A DNA stretch of 64,000 bases from Prevotella sp. oral taxon 376 (GTDB taxonomy: Bacteria; Bacteroidota; Bacteroidia; Bacteroidales; Bacteroidaceae), in assembly GCF_003043945.1 (NCBI RefSeq), contig NZ_PYXG01000001.1, positions 248,001 through 312,000 on the forward strand, read 5' to 3'. Under the pieces are notes generated by a model. That model was not told the origin of the DNA. It searched no databases and was given only the letters and a program-made list of their open reading frames with translations. Made by a program: the position numbers and the translations under genes. This document shows positions 17,926 through 26,426 of this stretch, in pieces (the stretch's first letter is position 1; every line of letters begins with the position of its first letter).

Positions 17926-18414
17926 ATGAAGAAGTTCATGAGATTCATCCTTATATTTCTACTGCTGTACCTGGCCGGTTCCCTGTGCCTCGATAGGTTT
18001 GTCTTTCCTAAAGACATCATCGGCACCTATTATGAAGTTCCTCTTCCCAACCACCATCAGTTGGAAGCATTCGATGTGAAATACGGATGCATCGTCGACA
18101 CGGAAATTGACGAGACGATGGTGGACGAGATAGACTCCCTGCAGATAATCGGCAACTATGTAATCGGCTCCATCCCCAAATATACTGAAAGCGGAGCAAA
18201 AGGAATAAACTTCTTCGTCTACGATACCACGACCGACAAGACCACTCTCTATGAGACCTTGGAGCAACTAAGCAAGGCCGAGGCCATCCCAGAGATTTCG
18301 TTCACCACCACGATAGACTATTACTGGAAACATCGTCGACCAGCCGACATCTTCCTCGCCCTTGCCTGCGTCATGGTTTCCTTCGCATACTCCTCTTTCA
18401 GGAATCACAAATAG
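17926..18414 (+). CDS. Hypothetical protein with two terminal membrane segments
   Basis: I do not recognise this family. The 162 residues have an N-terminal membrane helix (FILIFLLLYLAGSLC), a central soluble part of about 100 residues with mixed beta character, and a C-terminal hydrophobic stretch (IFLALACVMVSFAYSS). Such a layout suggests an inner-membrane protein with an exported central domain. It lies 54 bases after the small frame at 17752 and 27 bases before the YjbR-like gene, so it may be part of a short transcript starting with the Nudix gene. Confidence 0.65.
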   Translation: MKKFMRFILIFLLLYLAGSLCLDRFVFPKDIIGTYYEVPLPNHHQLEAFDVKYGCIVDTEIDETMVDEIDSLQIIGNYVIGSIPKYTESGAKGINFFVYDTTTDKTTLYETLEQLSKAEAIPEISFTTTIDYYWKHRRPADIFLALACVMVSFAYSSFRNHK

Positions 18415-18441
18415 ACACCCGCAGACTTTCCCCCTACGATC

Positions 18442-18777
18442 ATGAACATAGAAGATTTGAGAAGTTTCTTCCTGTCTCTGTCCGGGAATGTCGTGGAGAA
18501 ATTCCCCTTCCAGCAGTTCAAGACTGCGCGGAATGCGCTTGCTTTCTACACTGGCGGACACATCTTCTGCTATTCCGACATCAACGAACTGCGCCATGTT
18601 ACCGTGAAATACCGCAAGGAAGATATGTCCGCATCACTGGAGGAGTACGACTGCCTGGAGCTTCCTTACTACGGTAACCTCAAATACTGGATAGGCACCG
18701 ATGCCACACGGGCGGAGATGGCACTCCTTAAGCGGCTCATCACAGACTCCTTCCGTCTCACAGGAAAGAAGAAATGA
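18442..18777 (+). CDS. MmcQ/YjbR family protein
   Basis: The 111 residues match the MmcQ/YjbR (DUF419) family, small proteins with a CyaY-like fold sometimes called DNA-binding. Typical parts are the start MNIEDLRSFFLSLSG, the VEKFPFQ segment, FKTARNALAFYTGGHIFCY and the C-terminal helix ending SFRLTGKKK. The molecular role is not established. It is the last gene before the CRISPR array, with 180 bp of AT-rich sequence in between. Confidence 0.75.
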   Translation: MNIEDLRSFFLSLSGNVVEKFPFQQFKTARNALAFYTGGHIFCYSDINELRHVTVKYRKEDMSASLEEYDCLELPYYGNLKYWIGTDATRAEMALLKRLITDSFRLTGKKK

Positions 18778-18957
18778 CACGACCGGAAGCGACTGACGAT
18801 AAAAATCGCAAAGGTCTTTTTATCCACAATCTATTAGGAATGTATGGTTGCCAACAGCAAAGATCAAGTCTTAACCAATTCCGTTTTACTAATCAATAGT
18901 AAAGCAAATATCAGAATAAGTCTCGACTATTACAATTCAATTTACACTACTGCCGAT
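18778..18957. other. AT-rich trailer side of the CRISPR array
   Basis: No gene is seen. The stretch is the trailer flank, since the array is transcribed leftwards and its most degenerate repeat is the one at 18958. Confidence 0.5.
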
Positions 18958-19978
18958 GCTGCTATATATCTTCTTTCTACATCAAACCGCAACTTGATAT
19001 AATAACTATTTATTTCAATCATGTTGCTATATATCCTCTTTCTACATCAAACCGCAACTTAGGAATGAATGCTTCTGCAACAAGTCTAGTTGCTATATAT
19101 CCTCTTTCTACATCAAACCGCAACTTACTTCATGGAGATATTTATAACGATGAGGTTGCTATATATCCTCTTTCTACATCAAACCGCAACATTTGAAATT
19201 CTACTGCCTTTGCCATCTTGGTTGCTATATATCTTCTTTCTACATCAAACCGCAACTCGCAAACTGTTGTTACTAATTCTTCGGTTGTTGCTATATATCT
19301 TCTTTCTACATCAAACCGCAACCGCCCGAAAGGGTCGTGTGACCGCCTCTGAGTTGCTATATATCTTCTTTCTACATCAAACCGCAACGATAAGATGGCT
19401 CATATTTCCGGTCGTGCTGTTGCTATATATCTTCTTTCTACATCAAACCGCAACAATTCTGCTGCTAATCCGTATGAAGAGTATGTTGCTATATATCTTC
19501 TTTCTACATCAAACCGCAACCCCTCTTCCTCGTTCCAAAATGGATGTTTTGTTGCTATATATCTTCTTTCTACATCAAACCGCAACCAACGGCAGGCATT
19601 CGCTTGAGAGAGGCAGTTGCTATATATCTTCTTTCTACATCAAACCGCAACCCCGCAATCTTAATTACGAGTGAATACAAGTTGCTATATATCTTCTTTC
19701 TACATCAAACCGCAACTATAACCGCCTTAGTGGTGTTAGGTGGTAGGTTGCTATATATCTTCTTTCTACATCAAACCGCAACTGGTGCTTTGCTACATAC
19801 GGATTAAATAAGTTGCTATATATCTTCTTTCTACATCAAACCGCAACATGCACGACTGGATTATGCGCGCAAGCGCAGTTGCTATATATCTTCTTTCTAC
19901 ATCAAACCGCAACTTTCGGTTTTTAAGGTTTTTGATGAAATTGTTGCTATATATCTTCTTTCTACATCAAACCGCAAC
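18958..19978 (-). CRISPR. Type II-C CRISPR array: 16 repeats of 36 bp, 15 spacers of 29-30 bp
   Basis: Repeats start at 18958, 19023, 19089, 19155, 19221, 19287, 19353, 19419, 19485, 19551, 19616, 19681, 19747, 19812, 19878 and 19943. On the plus strand each begins GTTGCTATATATCTTC and ends CATCAAACCGCAAC. Pairing with the tracrRNA anti-repeat shows that the functional strand is minus, so crRNAs start GTTGCGGTTTGATG and transcription runs from cas2 through the array, leftwards. The repeat at 18958 has a T-to-C change at position 2 and marks the old trailer end. Repeats 19023, 19089 and 19155 share a C at position 14. Spacers are more AT-rich than the host genes; their targets cannot be named without a search. 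Confidence 0.98.
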
Positions 19979-20068
19979 ATATATCTTCTATTCTTCTGCA
20001 TATCAATCAATTAGGCAGTATTCTTTCAATATGAAGCGGCTATTCTGATGTTTCTTTCTACAAATTTA
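19979..20068 (-). promoter_or_regulatory. CRISPR leader with a -7 element and partial repeat echoes
   Basis: The 90 bp between the cas2 stop and the newest repeat form the leader. On the minus strand TAAATTTG (20061-20068) fits a -7 element. ATATATCTTCT directly beside the last repeat is identical to 11 bases inside the repeat, and TTCTTTCTAC nearer cas2 is another shared 10-mer. Confidence 0.6.
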
Positions 20069-20407
20069 TTAAAAAAATTCGAGCTGCATAGGCTGCGGCT
20101 CTTTTTTAACCTTTATTTCACCCCATATATTTATAATATTCGAATATTGCTTATCCGTTATTGTCAGAATGCTCACCATACCGCGCGAAGGCGTAAGCGA
20201 TTTCACTCTTTTTATATGCACATGTGCACTCTCCAAAGAACCGCAATAGCGTATATAAACACTAAATTGATGCATGACAAAGCCATCTTTTTCCAATTCC
20301 GTACGGAACTTAGCCGATATATGCTTGTCCTTTTTAGTTACTGTCGGTAAATCGAACATGACAAACAACCACATAATATGATAACTATTCAACCGGTTCT
20401 CACTCAT
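20069..20407 (-). CDS. cas2: CRISPR-associated endonuclease Cas2, type II-C
   Basis: Cas2 bridges Cas1 dimers during insertion of new spacers. The 112 residues begin MSENRLNSYHIMWLFVMFDL, as in II-C Cas2 proteins, with the FDLPT motif carrying the aspartate and the KDGFVMHQFSVYIRYC strand. An upstream in-frame ATG at 20452 exists, but the start at 20407 overlaps the cas1 stop as ATGA, a typical coupled arrangement, and fits family length. It is the last cas gene before the leader. Confidence 0.95.
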   Translation of the reverse strand: MSENRLNSYHIMWLFVMFDLPTVTKKDKHISAKFRTELEKDGFVMHQFSVYIRYCGSLESAHVHIKRVKSLTPSRGMVSILTITDKQYSNIINIWGEIKVKKEPQPMQLEFF

Positions 20408-21291
20408 TTCAACACAGGTAGGCTTAAACTCTTTTGTTCTTTTGCTAAGCATTTGGCCAGTGATGCCATTGTCATCGACAGGCCGATGTCAAGGGGTCTC
20501 GTCGTCTTAGGAAAACAAGTATCGCTATACAGCACACGGATAAGCCGTCCCTTGGTCTCCTTATCCAGGTTTTCTTTACCATTCTCAAGAAGTTGGAAGA
20601 CGATCTCGTCAACAAAAGGCCGATAGGGCTCCATCATATCATCGGCCAGAGGGAAAGCATTGCTCCGGTTATGGTGAAAGAGTCCCAATGCGGGAAAGAG
20701 TCCCGAGCTCATGACAGCCCTTGCCGTAGCAGCCCGCAACACCGTATACCCATAATTGAGCAAGGCGTTGACTCCCGGCAGATCGCGATTGCGGACAAAG
20801 CTCTTCCCGAACAATTCCTGGAAATAAATCCGCGCCGCGATACCCTCATTATTATTCGAATCGCCGGAAGCCACATTCTTGTAATAGGGTTTCAACTGCT
20901 CTCCGTTCTTACCATACTTGATTAGCAGGTTGCTTTGATTCCGTATCTTGGCCTCTACAACTTGCTTCCACAGGTTTTTCTTGAGAGGTTCCGTGGCGTT
21001 CATTTGGTTTTGAAGAACCTCTCCTTGGGTATTGTTGGTGTCTAAATTCTGCAACATGGAGGCAGGCATACCCTTTTCATTGCAGAACACTACCGCTATA
21101 TTATTATCCGACAGGGCGTTCAGCAACGGTATCGTGATGGATACCAAGGCATTATCTATCATCACAAAGCCCAAATCCTCTATGGGAATCGTCCGCTTCT
21201 CATCGGGAAAGTCCTTCAGCCTGACAACCAACTGCCTGTCCTTCAGGGACAGCATGGCGGGATTCTGGAATACAACGCTTCGCTTCAACAT
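20404..21291 (-). CDS. cas1: CRISPR-associated endonuclease Cas1, type II-C
   Basis: Cas1 is the integrase that inserts spacers. The 295 residues have the family length and show the metal ligands Glu149 (NNNEGIAARIYF), His206 (LFHHNRSNAFPLADDMMEP) and Glu221. It starts 3 bases after the cas9 stop and overlaps cas2 by 4 bases, so cas9-cas1-cas2 is one operon. The absence of csn2 and cas4 fits subtype II-C. Confidence 0.97.
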   Translation of the reverse strand: MLKRSVVFQNPAMLSLKDRQLVVRLKDFPDEKRTIPIEDLGFVMIDNALVSITIPLLNALSDNNIAVVFCNEKGMPASMLQNLDTNNTQGEVLQNQMNATEPLKKNLWKQVVEAKIRNQSNLLIKYGKNGEQLKPYYKNVASGDSNNNEGIAARIYFQELFGKSFVRNRDLPGVNALLNYGYTVLRAATARAVMSSGLFPALGLFHHNRSNAFPLADDMMEPYRPFVDEIVFQLLENGKENLDKETKGRLIRVLYSDTCFPKTTRPLDIGLSMTMASLAKCLAKEQKSLSLPVLK

Positions 21292-21294
21292 AGG

Positions 21295-24200
21295 CTATAT
21301 ATTAATAGGTGTGATTTTCCCAAGCTCTGATATACGGAAGTCCTTGCCCTCGACAAGGGCTTTCAATTGAGTATGAAGCATTATGATTGCCGCTCGATGC
21401 TCTTCCCCGTTCTTATATGCACCATTTTTTGCCTTAACATCTTTTGAGGCTCTTGCTTCTTGATGGTATCGCAAGTTTATCACGGCATATTTGCTACCAG
21501 ATATAGTCATCGACGACATGCCGGAAACCTTATAGAGCCGCTTGTCCAAATCCTTATAGTTCGCAAAGTCTATTTCGGCAGCCGTCTTCTCATAAAGCAG
21601 GACATGGGTACCAGTCTTTAACTTGCAATAAAGCGGGAAACCGTTTTTCGTACTTCTTTCAGGAACGATGTCTGGCCAGTCTCCCCTGTCCATACTCTGT
21701 TTATAATAATCGGCAGCTTCCAGATTATTCACGATCTCAAATTCGCGCTTCGGTTTTCCCTTCACCTCGCCCTCATAGATTGCCAACATATAGTTTAAGT
21801 CGTTCGCTACAAGGAACTGCTGCTTGTAGTCCTTCCGGGAAACATCTCTCTGCTTGCGGATATGCAACGGATTGGTTACCGAAGGCACAAACACCCTCAC
21901 CTTGTTAATGCGGATGCCCTTCTCCTTATTCATATAGATGGGTTCTTTGATGGCTTCGGCAAACTTTTTGCCCGCAACGGCATCCTTCACGACTTGCTTA
22001 ACGGTCTCGTCGACAATCTGATCAAGGTCTTTCTCACTGGTAAAGCTGCTCAACGGCTTGCGCACCACATAGCGAACCTTGCCCTCTCGCTCTATGGCCC
22101 CATAATAGGTATCGAGATGCAGACTGCCGCGAGCACTGTCGCCCGTGGCAAGAAACTTGCCGCGAGGTGTGCGCACCGTCTTCCGCGCATGTTTCTTCAT
22201 GTTATCCGGAGTATCGTGAGCCACGAGCAAGCTTTGCTCTATGCCAAGCACATCTTCCGTGAAGGTAGGCCACGGCTTCGGAAACTGCGGCCGCTTTGCC
22301 CTACCCGCATCATAGGCCTCCTCTTCCCTGTAATAGCGTGCGCACTTATCATACTCCGCCTTACCAATACAAGCAATGGTGATGGCATCGATGCAATGAT
22401 GGATATGGTTGTCGCGGCTCTTCTTCTCATACTGGCTCTGAAGTCCCCACATCTGCCGGAACTCGGCGGTAGACGAACCTTTCACCACATAGACATTGCT
22501 CTTGTTGCGGTCGCCTTTCTTATGAAAGAGCGATTTCAGATAGAGTCCGGCATACTTCGACACGAGTCCGATGCCCGCACCCTGCCTGCGGGAAAAGCCT
22601 TCCGGCTCTTCCGTCATGGTGAAACGCTCATATTTTCCCCGCCAGTAATCACGCTTCAGACGCAGCAAATGCTTTTTCTGGAGAATGCGGTCTTTCTGCG
22701 CCTTGTCCATGCCACCGTTGGTATGCAGCCGATCGATTTGCGCAGAGAGCTCCTCATACTTCTCCTTCCAAGGTTCCAGGCGAACGAGGATTTCATCGTG
22801 ATTGGCCAATGCAGACGGCAGCTGCGCCTTCTTCTCCTCACGGTTGAAGCGACTCTCGCAAAGGGTGAGGTTCTCCATCGTACTTTCTCCACCCACGCTT
22901 CGCGGCACGGTGTGCTCAATGTCAAACTTGGGGTTCGCCCCTATGAAGTCGGCTATGCCTATCCGCTTTCCCGTATAGAGGCATATATGCTCCTGCTCCT
23001 CCCAGAACTGGAACTTCTGCACCTCCGCCTCGGTGGGCACGATATCCTTGCCCGTCTCTTCTTTATAAAGCTTCTTTATTTCTTCCTCATACTGCTTGTG
23101 CCGGTTCTCCAGTTCTTTGTTATAGCGCATGATGGACTGGCGCTTGTTGGAGTCGTTCAGTTCACGGGCATACTCGATATGCACTTCGGTGTTTTCATCG
23201 ATTGTCCCGGCCTTGAGCAATGCGTTCACCACCTTCCTTAGCTCATGGAGCGAGCGCATGGCCATGGGGTTCCGCACGGAAGAGGTGCGCGGCGAGCCCA
23301 GCTGATAGACGCCCGCCTCATTTCTTCGGGCGTCCTGATAGGTCTCGATCATCGAGGGATGGTAGAGCCTCTCCGCCGCTCCGGGATCCAGACTGAAGTT
23401 GTCCTGCAGGAATCCCTTGATGCAAAAGTCCTTTGTGGCAAGGTCTTTATCCTCAAGATAGGTCTTCACATTCTCAAGGATGAAGTCCTTCTTCTCCTCC
23501 CACGCATACTCACCGACGATGGAGGGAATGTTCGCCATCGCCACGGCATGGGAGTAAATCATTCCCTCACGCAGGAAAGGCAGTATCTTGCGGATGGCCT
23601 TCAGGCTCAAGGAGGCGAAATTGTGCGTGAGCCGGATCTTCGAGAACTTCTCGGCCTTTTCGTCGTCGAGCTGCAGCTTGTCTTTCGCGAAAGCCACGAG
23701 ATGCTCCTTGTCGGCAAACGAATAGAGCACATTCCATATATCATCGGCCATTTCCCGGGCGGTCTTCAGTGTCCCGTCCTTCCTCGTATTGAGCGTATAG
23801 GTCTCGGCAATGCCCTGGCGCCAGTCGTCGCCGAATACCTTTTTCAGTTGCGCCGTGGTCGGACAGTCCGCGACACCCTGCGTCATACGGAAGTTAAACT
23901 TATAGGGCTTGTTCCCCTTATCCCGCATATGCTGATAATTATTCTTGCCCGCAATGGCCTTGGCTATGTCTTCGAAATCGAAGTTCGACTTGCTCTTGCG
24001 ATAGAAGAAATGGCCGATATACCGAATCTCGTCGGCATCCAGAGGGCGTGGAGAGAAGTCGTAAGGCCCCTGCACCCTCACCGAATTGAGGAAGCAGAGC
24101 CTCCTGAACTCCTCAAAGTCAGGATGGGAGTCGGCACAGCGGGGACAGCGAGGCTCGAAGGTGCATTTCCCCACGCCTTGCCGCTGCGACTTCAGCGGCC

Positions 24201-24954
24201 GCTGGAAATAGAGGGCACGCTCCAGTTCCTTCGTCAACTGCTCGTCAAGACCTTGTTTCCGGCAGATGGCATGGAACTCTCTCTTGTAATGCTCCTCACG
24301 GTCGGTATACCGGCTGCGCAGCCTGACACGGTTACCCTGCTCACTATAGAGCCTGAAGAAGTAGTCGCCCAGATATTCGCACCCAGCCGCCCTCATCTCG
24401 TCGGAAAGCCCCGTGATGGCATCTTTCACCTTGCCGGTCTCCTTCTCATCGGTCTGCTCAAGGCGATTACTCAAGAATCCGCGTCGCTGTGCCAGATGAT
24501 AGAGTGCCCGACCAAGGATATACCGATCTCCGATATCATGCAAGTCGAGCTGCCTGTGGAGGCAGAGGTGGCGATAATAATAGGGATTCTTGTCCTCATT
24601 GTCGCTCGTGCGCTGCCAGAGCATGAAGTCGTCGTTTCTCGGATACCTCTTGTGCACATGCCACTCGTGCAGCTCCTCGTCGGAGAGGTGGGGACAGAGA
24701 TTGTGGGCCACGAGCACCCGCAGCACCTCTATCTTGCGCAGACGGCGGCGGAAATATTGCCGGCGCAAGGCCCGATGGGCGGTGCGCTCGGCAGCCCTCG
24801 ACGACTCGATGCCCTTCTCTATCTTCACGCCTTCCTGAAAGATAATTACTCCATGATCAACGAGCGCATACTCGCCACTCTCCTCATCACGGTCCACGAC
24901 AGCCCATCCAAGGCTGTTCGTACCCGTATCCAATCCAAGAATCCGCTTCTTCAT
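21295..24954 (-). CDS. cas9: CRISPR-associated endonuclease Cas9, type II-C
   Basis: RNA-guided DNA endonuclease, 1219 residues. RuvC-I is at the start (GLDTGTNSLGWAVV, Asp9), followed by the Arg-rich bridge helix (about 52-75), the REC lobe, RuvC-II (VHIEYARE, Glu594), the HNH domain (FDIEHTVPRSVGG, His681, with Asn695 and Asn704) and RuvC-III (HIHHCIDAI, His853 and Asp856). All nuclease residues appear intact, so it should be active. A Cys cluster (CTFEPRCPRC, Cys264, 270, 273) in REC is a feature seen in Bacteroidota Cas9 proteins. The C-terminal part should read the PAM but the PAM itself is not predictable here. The operon is cas9-cas1-cas2-array, with the tracrRNA divergent upstream. 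Confidence 0.98.
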   Translation of the reverse strand: MKKRILGLDTGTNSLGWAVVDRDEESGEYALVDHGVIIFQEGVKIEKGIESSRAAERTAHRALRRQYFRRRLRKIEVLRVLVAHNLCPHLSDEELHEWHVHKRYPRNDDFMLWQRTSDNEDKNPYYYRHLCLHRQLDLHDIGDRYILGRALYHLAQRRGFLSNRLEQTDEKETGKVKDAITGLSDEMRAAGCEYLGDYFFRLYSEQGNRVRLRSRYTDREEHYKREFHAICRKQGLDEQLTKELERALYFQRPLKSQRQGVGKCTFEPRCPRCADSHPDFEEFRRLCFLNSVRVQGPYDFSPRPLDADEIRYIGHFFYRKSKSNFDFEDIAKAIAGKNNYQHMRDKGNKPYKFNFRMTQGVADCPTTAQLKKVFGDDWRQGIAETYTLNTRKDGTLKTAREMADDIWNVLYSFADKEHLVAFAKDKLQLDDEKAEKFSKIRLTHNFASLSLKAIRKILPFLREGMIYSHAVAMANIPSIVGEYAWEEKKDFILENVKTYLEDKDLATKDFCIKGFLQDNFSLDPGAAERLYHPSMIETYQDARRNEAGVYQLGSPRTSSVRNPMAMRSLHELRKVVNALLKAGTIDENTEVHIEYARELNDSNKRQSIMRYNKELENRHKQYEEEIKKLYKEETGKDIVPTEAEVQKFQFWEEQEHICLYTGKRIGIADFIGANPKFDIEHTVPRSVGGESTMENLTLCESRFNREEKKAQLPSALANHDEILVRLEPWKEKYEELSAQIDRLHTNGGMDKAQKDRILQKKHLLRLKRDYWRGKYERFTMTEEPEGFSRRQGAGIGLVSKYAGLYLKSLFHKKGDRNKSNVYVVKGSSTAEFRQMWGLQSQYEKKSRDNHIHHCIDAITIACIGKAEYDKCARYYREEEAYDAGRAKRPQFPKPWPTFTEDVLGIEQSLLVAHDTPDNMKKHARKTVRTPRGKFLATGDSARGSLHLDTYYGAIEREGKVRYVVRKPLSSFTSEKDLDQIVDETVKQVVKDAVAGKKFAEAIKEPIYMNKEKGIRINKVRVFVPSVTNPLHIRKQRDVSRKDYKQQFLVANDLNYMLAIYEGEVKGKPKREFEIVNNLEAADYYKQSMDRGDWPDIVPERSTKNGFPLYCKLKTGTHVLLYEKTAAEIDFANYKDLDKRLYKVSGMSSMTISGSKYAVINLRYHQEARASKDVKAKNGAYKNGEEHRAAIIMLHTQLKALVEGKDFRISELGKITPINI

Positions 24955-24988
24955 ATTGAATATTATTTAAAGATTTACAAGAAAAAAG

Positions 24989-25019
24989 TTTGTCGTTTCA
25001 AATATTATGCCTATATTTG
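24989..25019 (+). promoter_or_regulatory. Promoter of the tracrRNA
   Basis: TTTG at 24989-24992 and TATATTTG at 25012-25019 are 19 bases apart, a perfect Bacteroidota promoter. It faces away from cas9, and the start of transcription should be near 25024-25027. Confidence 0.85.
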
Positions 25020-25024
25020 CACCA

Positions 25025-25105
25025 TAAGATTTTCTACATCTTATCGCAATAAGGCTATATGCCGAAGGTTGTAAAACCTATGACCCTTCCTCGGAGGGGT
25101 TTTCT
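25025..25105 (+). ncRNA. tracrRNA of the type II-C system
   Basis: The anti-repeat TTTCTACATC (25031-25040) pairs perfectly over 10 bp with the crRNA repeat, then ATCGCAAT (25043-25050) pairs over 8 bp including two G-U pairs with the repeat's 5' end, separated by a UU/UU internal loop. The nexus-like GGC-TATAT-GCC hairpin (25053-25063) follows, then GGTT-GTAA-AACC (25067-25078) and finally a terminator hairpin CCCTTC-CTCG-GAGGGG (25084-25099) with a T-run. A promoter at 24989-25019 precedes it. The RNA is about 80 bases and diverges from cas9. Confidence 0.92.
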
Positions 25106-25320
25106 ATTGTCGCAAATATACAGATTTTTATTTATATTTACAAAATATTCATGCGGTTTTTCCATTGTATGCCGGAAATCTTGTCTTTGGCGAGAGGATG
25201 CCCTCTGCGCAGACAGCAGTCGGAAGAGGCCGATTCCCAGATTGCGAGACGACCGGCTAACGGGAACCGCAGGCAGCGCAAGAAGCTGCTGCCGGAATCC
25301 TCAGCCACTCTCGCCCGTGG

Positions 25321-25406
25321 GATTACAAGCCGTGTGTAATCGTGTTACAAACGGTGTGTAATCGTGTTACAAGCAGCTTGTAATGCTGTTACAAGCAGCT
25401 TGTAAG
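25321..25406. repeat. 22-bp-period palindrome array, family A, copy 2 (4 units)
   Basis: Four units at exact 22-bp spacing. The last two are near-perfect odd palindromes, TTACAAGCAGCTTGTAA. The array lies about 170 bp beyond the 3' end of the zinc-ribbon gene and about 215 bp after the tracrRNA. The rest of 25106-25577 holds no recognisable gene. Confidence 0.88.
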
Positions 25407-25499
25407 ATTGCAGACAACGGCCGATAGCGGCATGACCGGCCGTTGCCGCAGCCCCTGCCCACGGAAAAGAGCGGGAATGACAGGAGCCCACAAGACACG

Positions 25500-25535
25500 A
25501 AGAAGCCGGAACTAAGGTTCCGGCTTCTTGTTTTT
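25500..25535 (+). terminator. Rho-independent terminator-like hairpin on the plus strand
   Basis: AAGAAGCCGGAAC and GTTCCGGCTTCTT form a perfect 13-bp stem with loop TAAG, followed by GTTTTT. The T-run points to plus-strand transcription, yet no plus-strand gene precedes it except the tracrRNA. It also sits 43 bp beyond the minus-strand zinc-ribbon gene and may end that transcript. Confidence 0.7.
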
Positions 25536-25577
25536 CCTCGCAAGAGGATTTATAACGATTGGTTAAAAAGGTCGTCC

Positions 25578-26423
25578 TTATGCCTCGCCCGCATCCTCGT
25601 CGGACTCAGCTTTCTTGGCGGTCTTGCGCACGGCGCGCTTGCGCTTCGGTTTCTCCTCGGCAGTCTCCACAGGCTTGACGCCTGCCAGTTCCGGATCGAT
25701 GAGGATGCGGCCACAATACTCGCAGACGAGGATTTTCTTATGCATCTTGACATCAAGCTGACGCTGGGGCGGAATCTTGTTGAAGCATCCGCCGCATGAG
25801 CCACGCTGCACCACGGTAAGCCCGAGGCCATTGCGGGCACCCTTGCGGATGCGCTTGAAGCTGCGGAGCAGTCCTGCCTCGATTTTCTCTTCCAGGTCGC
25901 GTGCCCTGTTCTTGAGCTTTTCTTCCTCGTCGCGGGTCTCCTGCATGATGTCGTCGAGCTCTGTGCGCTTCTCCTTGAGGGCAGCCTCACGGTCGGCGAT
26001 GAGTGCCTGAGCCTCTTCCAGCTCCTTCTGCTTTTCCTCCACCCTCACGCCGGCCTCCTTGATTTTCTTGTTGCAGAGCTCCACTTCGAGGCTCTGAAAC
26101 TCGATTTCCTTGCTCAGCGTGTCGTATTCACGATTATTCTTTACCTCCTCGAGCTGGGCTTTGTACCGGGCGATGCTGGCCTCGGCCGTTGCTATCTCGC
26201 CCTTTTTCTGGACTACCGCCACACGGAAATCTTCTATTTCGCCGTTGATTTTCTCAAGACGAGTGTTCAAACCAGCAAGCTCGTCCTCAAGGTCCTGCAC
26301 CTCCAAGGGGAGCTCGCCGCGCAAGGCGCGCTTCTCGTCAATGGCGCTGAGATAGGTCTGCAACTGATAGAGAGCCTTCAGCTTCTCTTCTACTGTCAAG
26401 TCTGTAGGATTCTTTTTTGCCAT
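25578..26423 (-). CDS. Coiled-coil protein with C-terminal C4 zinc ribbon (CdsZ-type)
   Basis: The 281 residues comprise a long antiparallel coiled coil (about 10-190) and a C4-type zinc ribbon with CGGCF and CEYCGR supplying four cysteines, followed by a Lys/Arg-rich tail. This is the zf-RING_7/CdsZ family, implicated in nucleic-acid-related roles in other bacteria, but its function in Bacteroidota is unproven. It is 3 bases downstream of the Nif3-like gene, which is a conserved pairing, so the two form an operon. Confidence 0.88.
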   Translation of the reverse strand: MAKKNPTDLTVEEKLKALYQLQTYLSAIDEKRALRGELPLEVQDLEDELAGLNTRLEKINGEIEDFRVAVVQKKGEIATAEASIARYKAQLEEVKNNREYDTLSKEIEFQSLEVELCNKKIKEAGVRVEEKQKELEEAQALIADREAALKEKRTELDDIMQETRDEEEKLKNRARDLEEKIEAGLLRSFKRIRKGARNGLGLTVVQRGSCGGCFNKIPPQRQLDVKMHKKILVCEYCGRILIDPELAGVKPVETAEEKPKRKRAVRKTAKKAESDEDAGEA

Positions 26424-26426
26424 AAT

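Noticed and set aside
19090-19674. Repetitive open frames through the CRISPR array
   Set aside because: The 36+30 period happens to keep a frame open; these are non-coding repeats.
18958-19978. Promoters inside each CRISPR repeat, as known from some II-C systems
   Set aside because: TTTG and TATATA occur in the repeat, but the spacing and the TAnnTTTG element do not fit. A leader -7 element is a better candidate.
23245-25074. Long plus-strand frames antisense to cas9 (also 21862-23241)
   Set aside because: They are shadows of cas9, lack any domain and run through the tracrRNA promoter; the tracrRNA explains this strand.
18778-25105. An anti-CRISPR or an unusual cas subtype
   Set aside because: No extra gene occurs within the locus, and cas9, cas1, cas2, array and tracrRNA fit ordinary II-C.
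25059-25361. A 100-residue plus-strand frame after the tracrRNA
   Set aside because: It begins inside the tracrRNA, has no motif, and ends in a repeat array.
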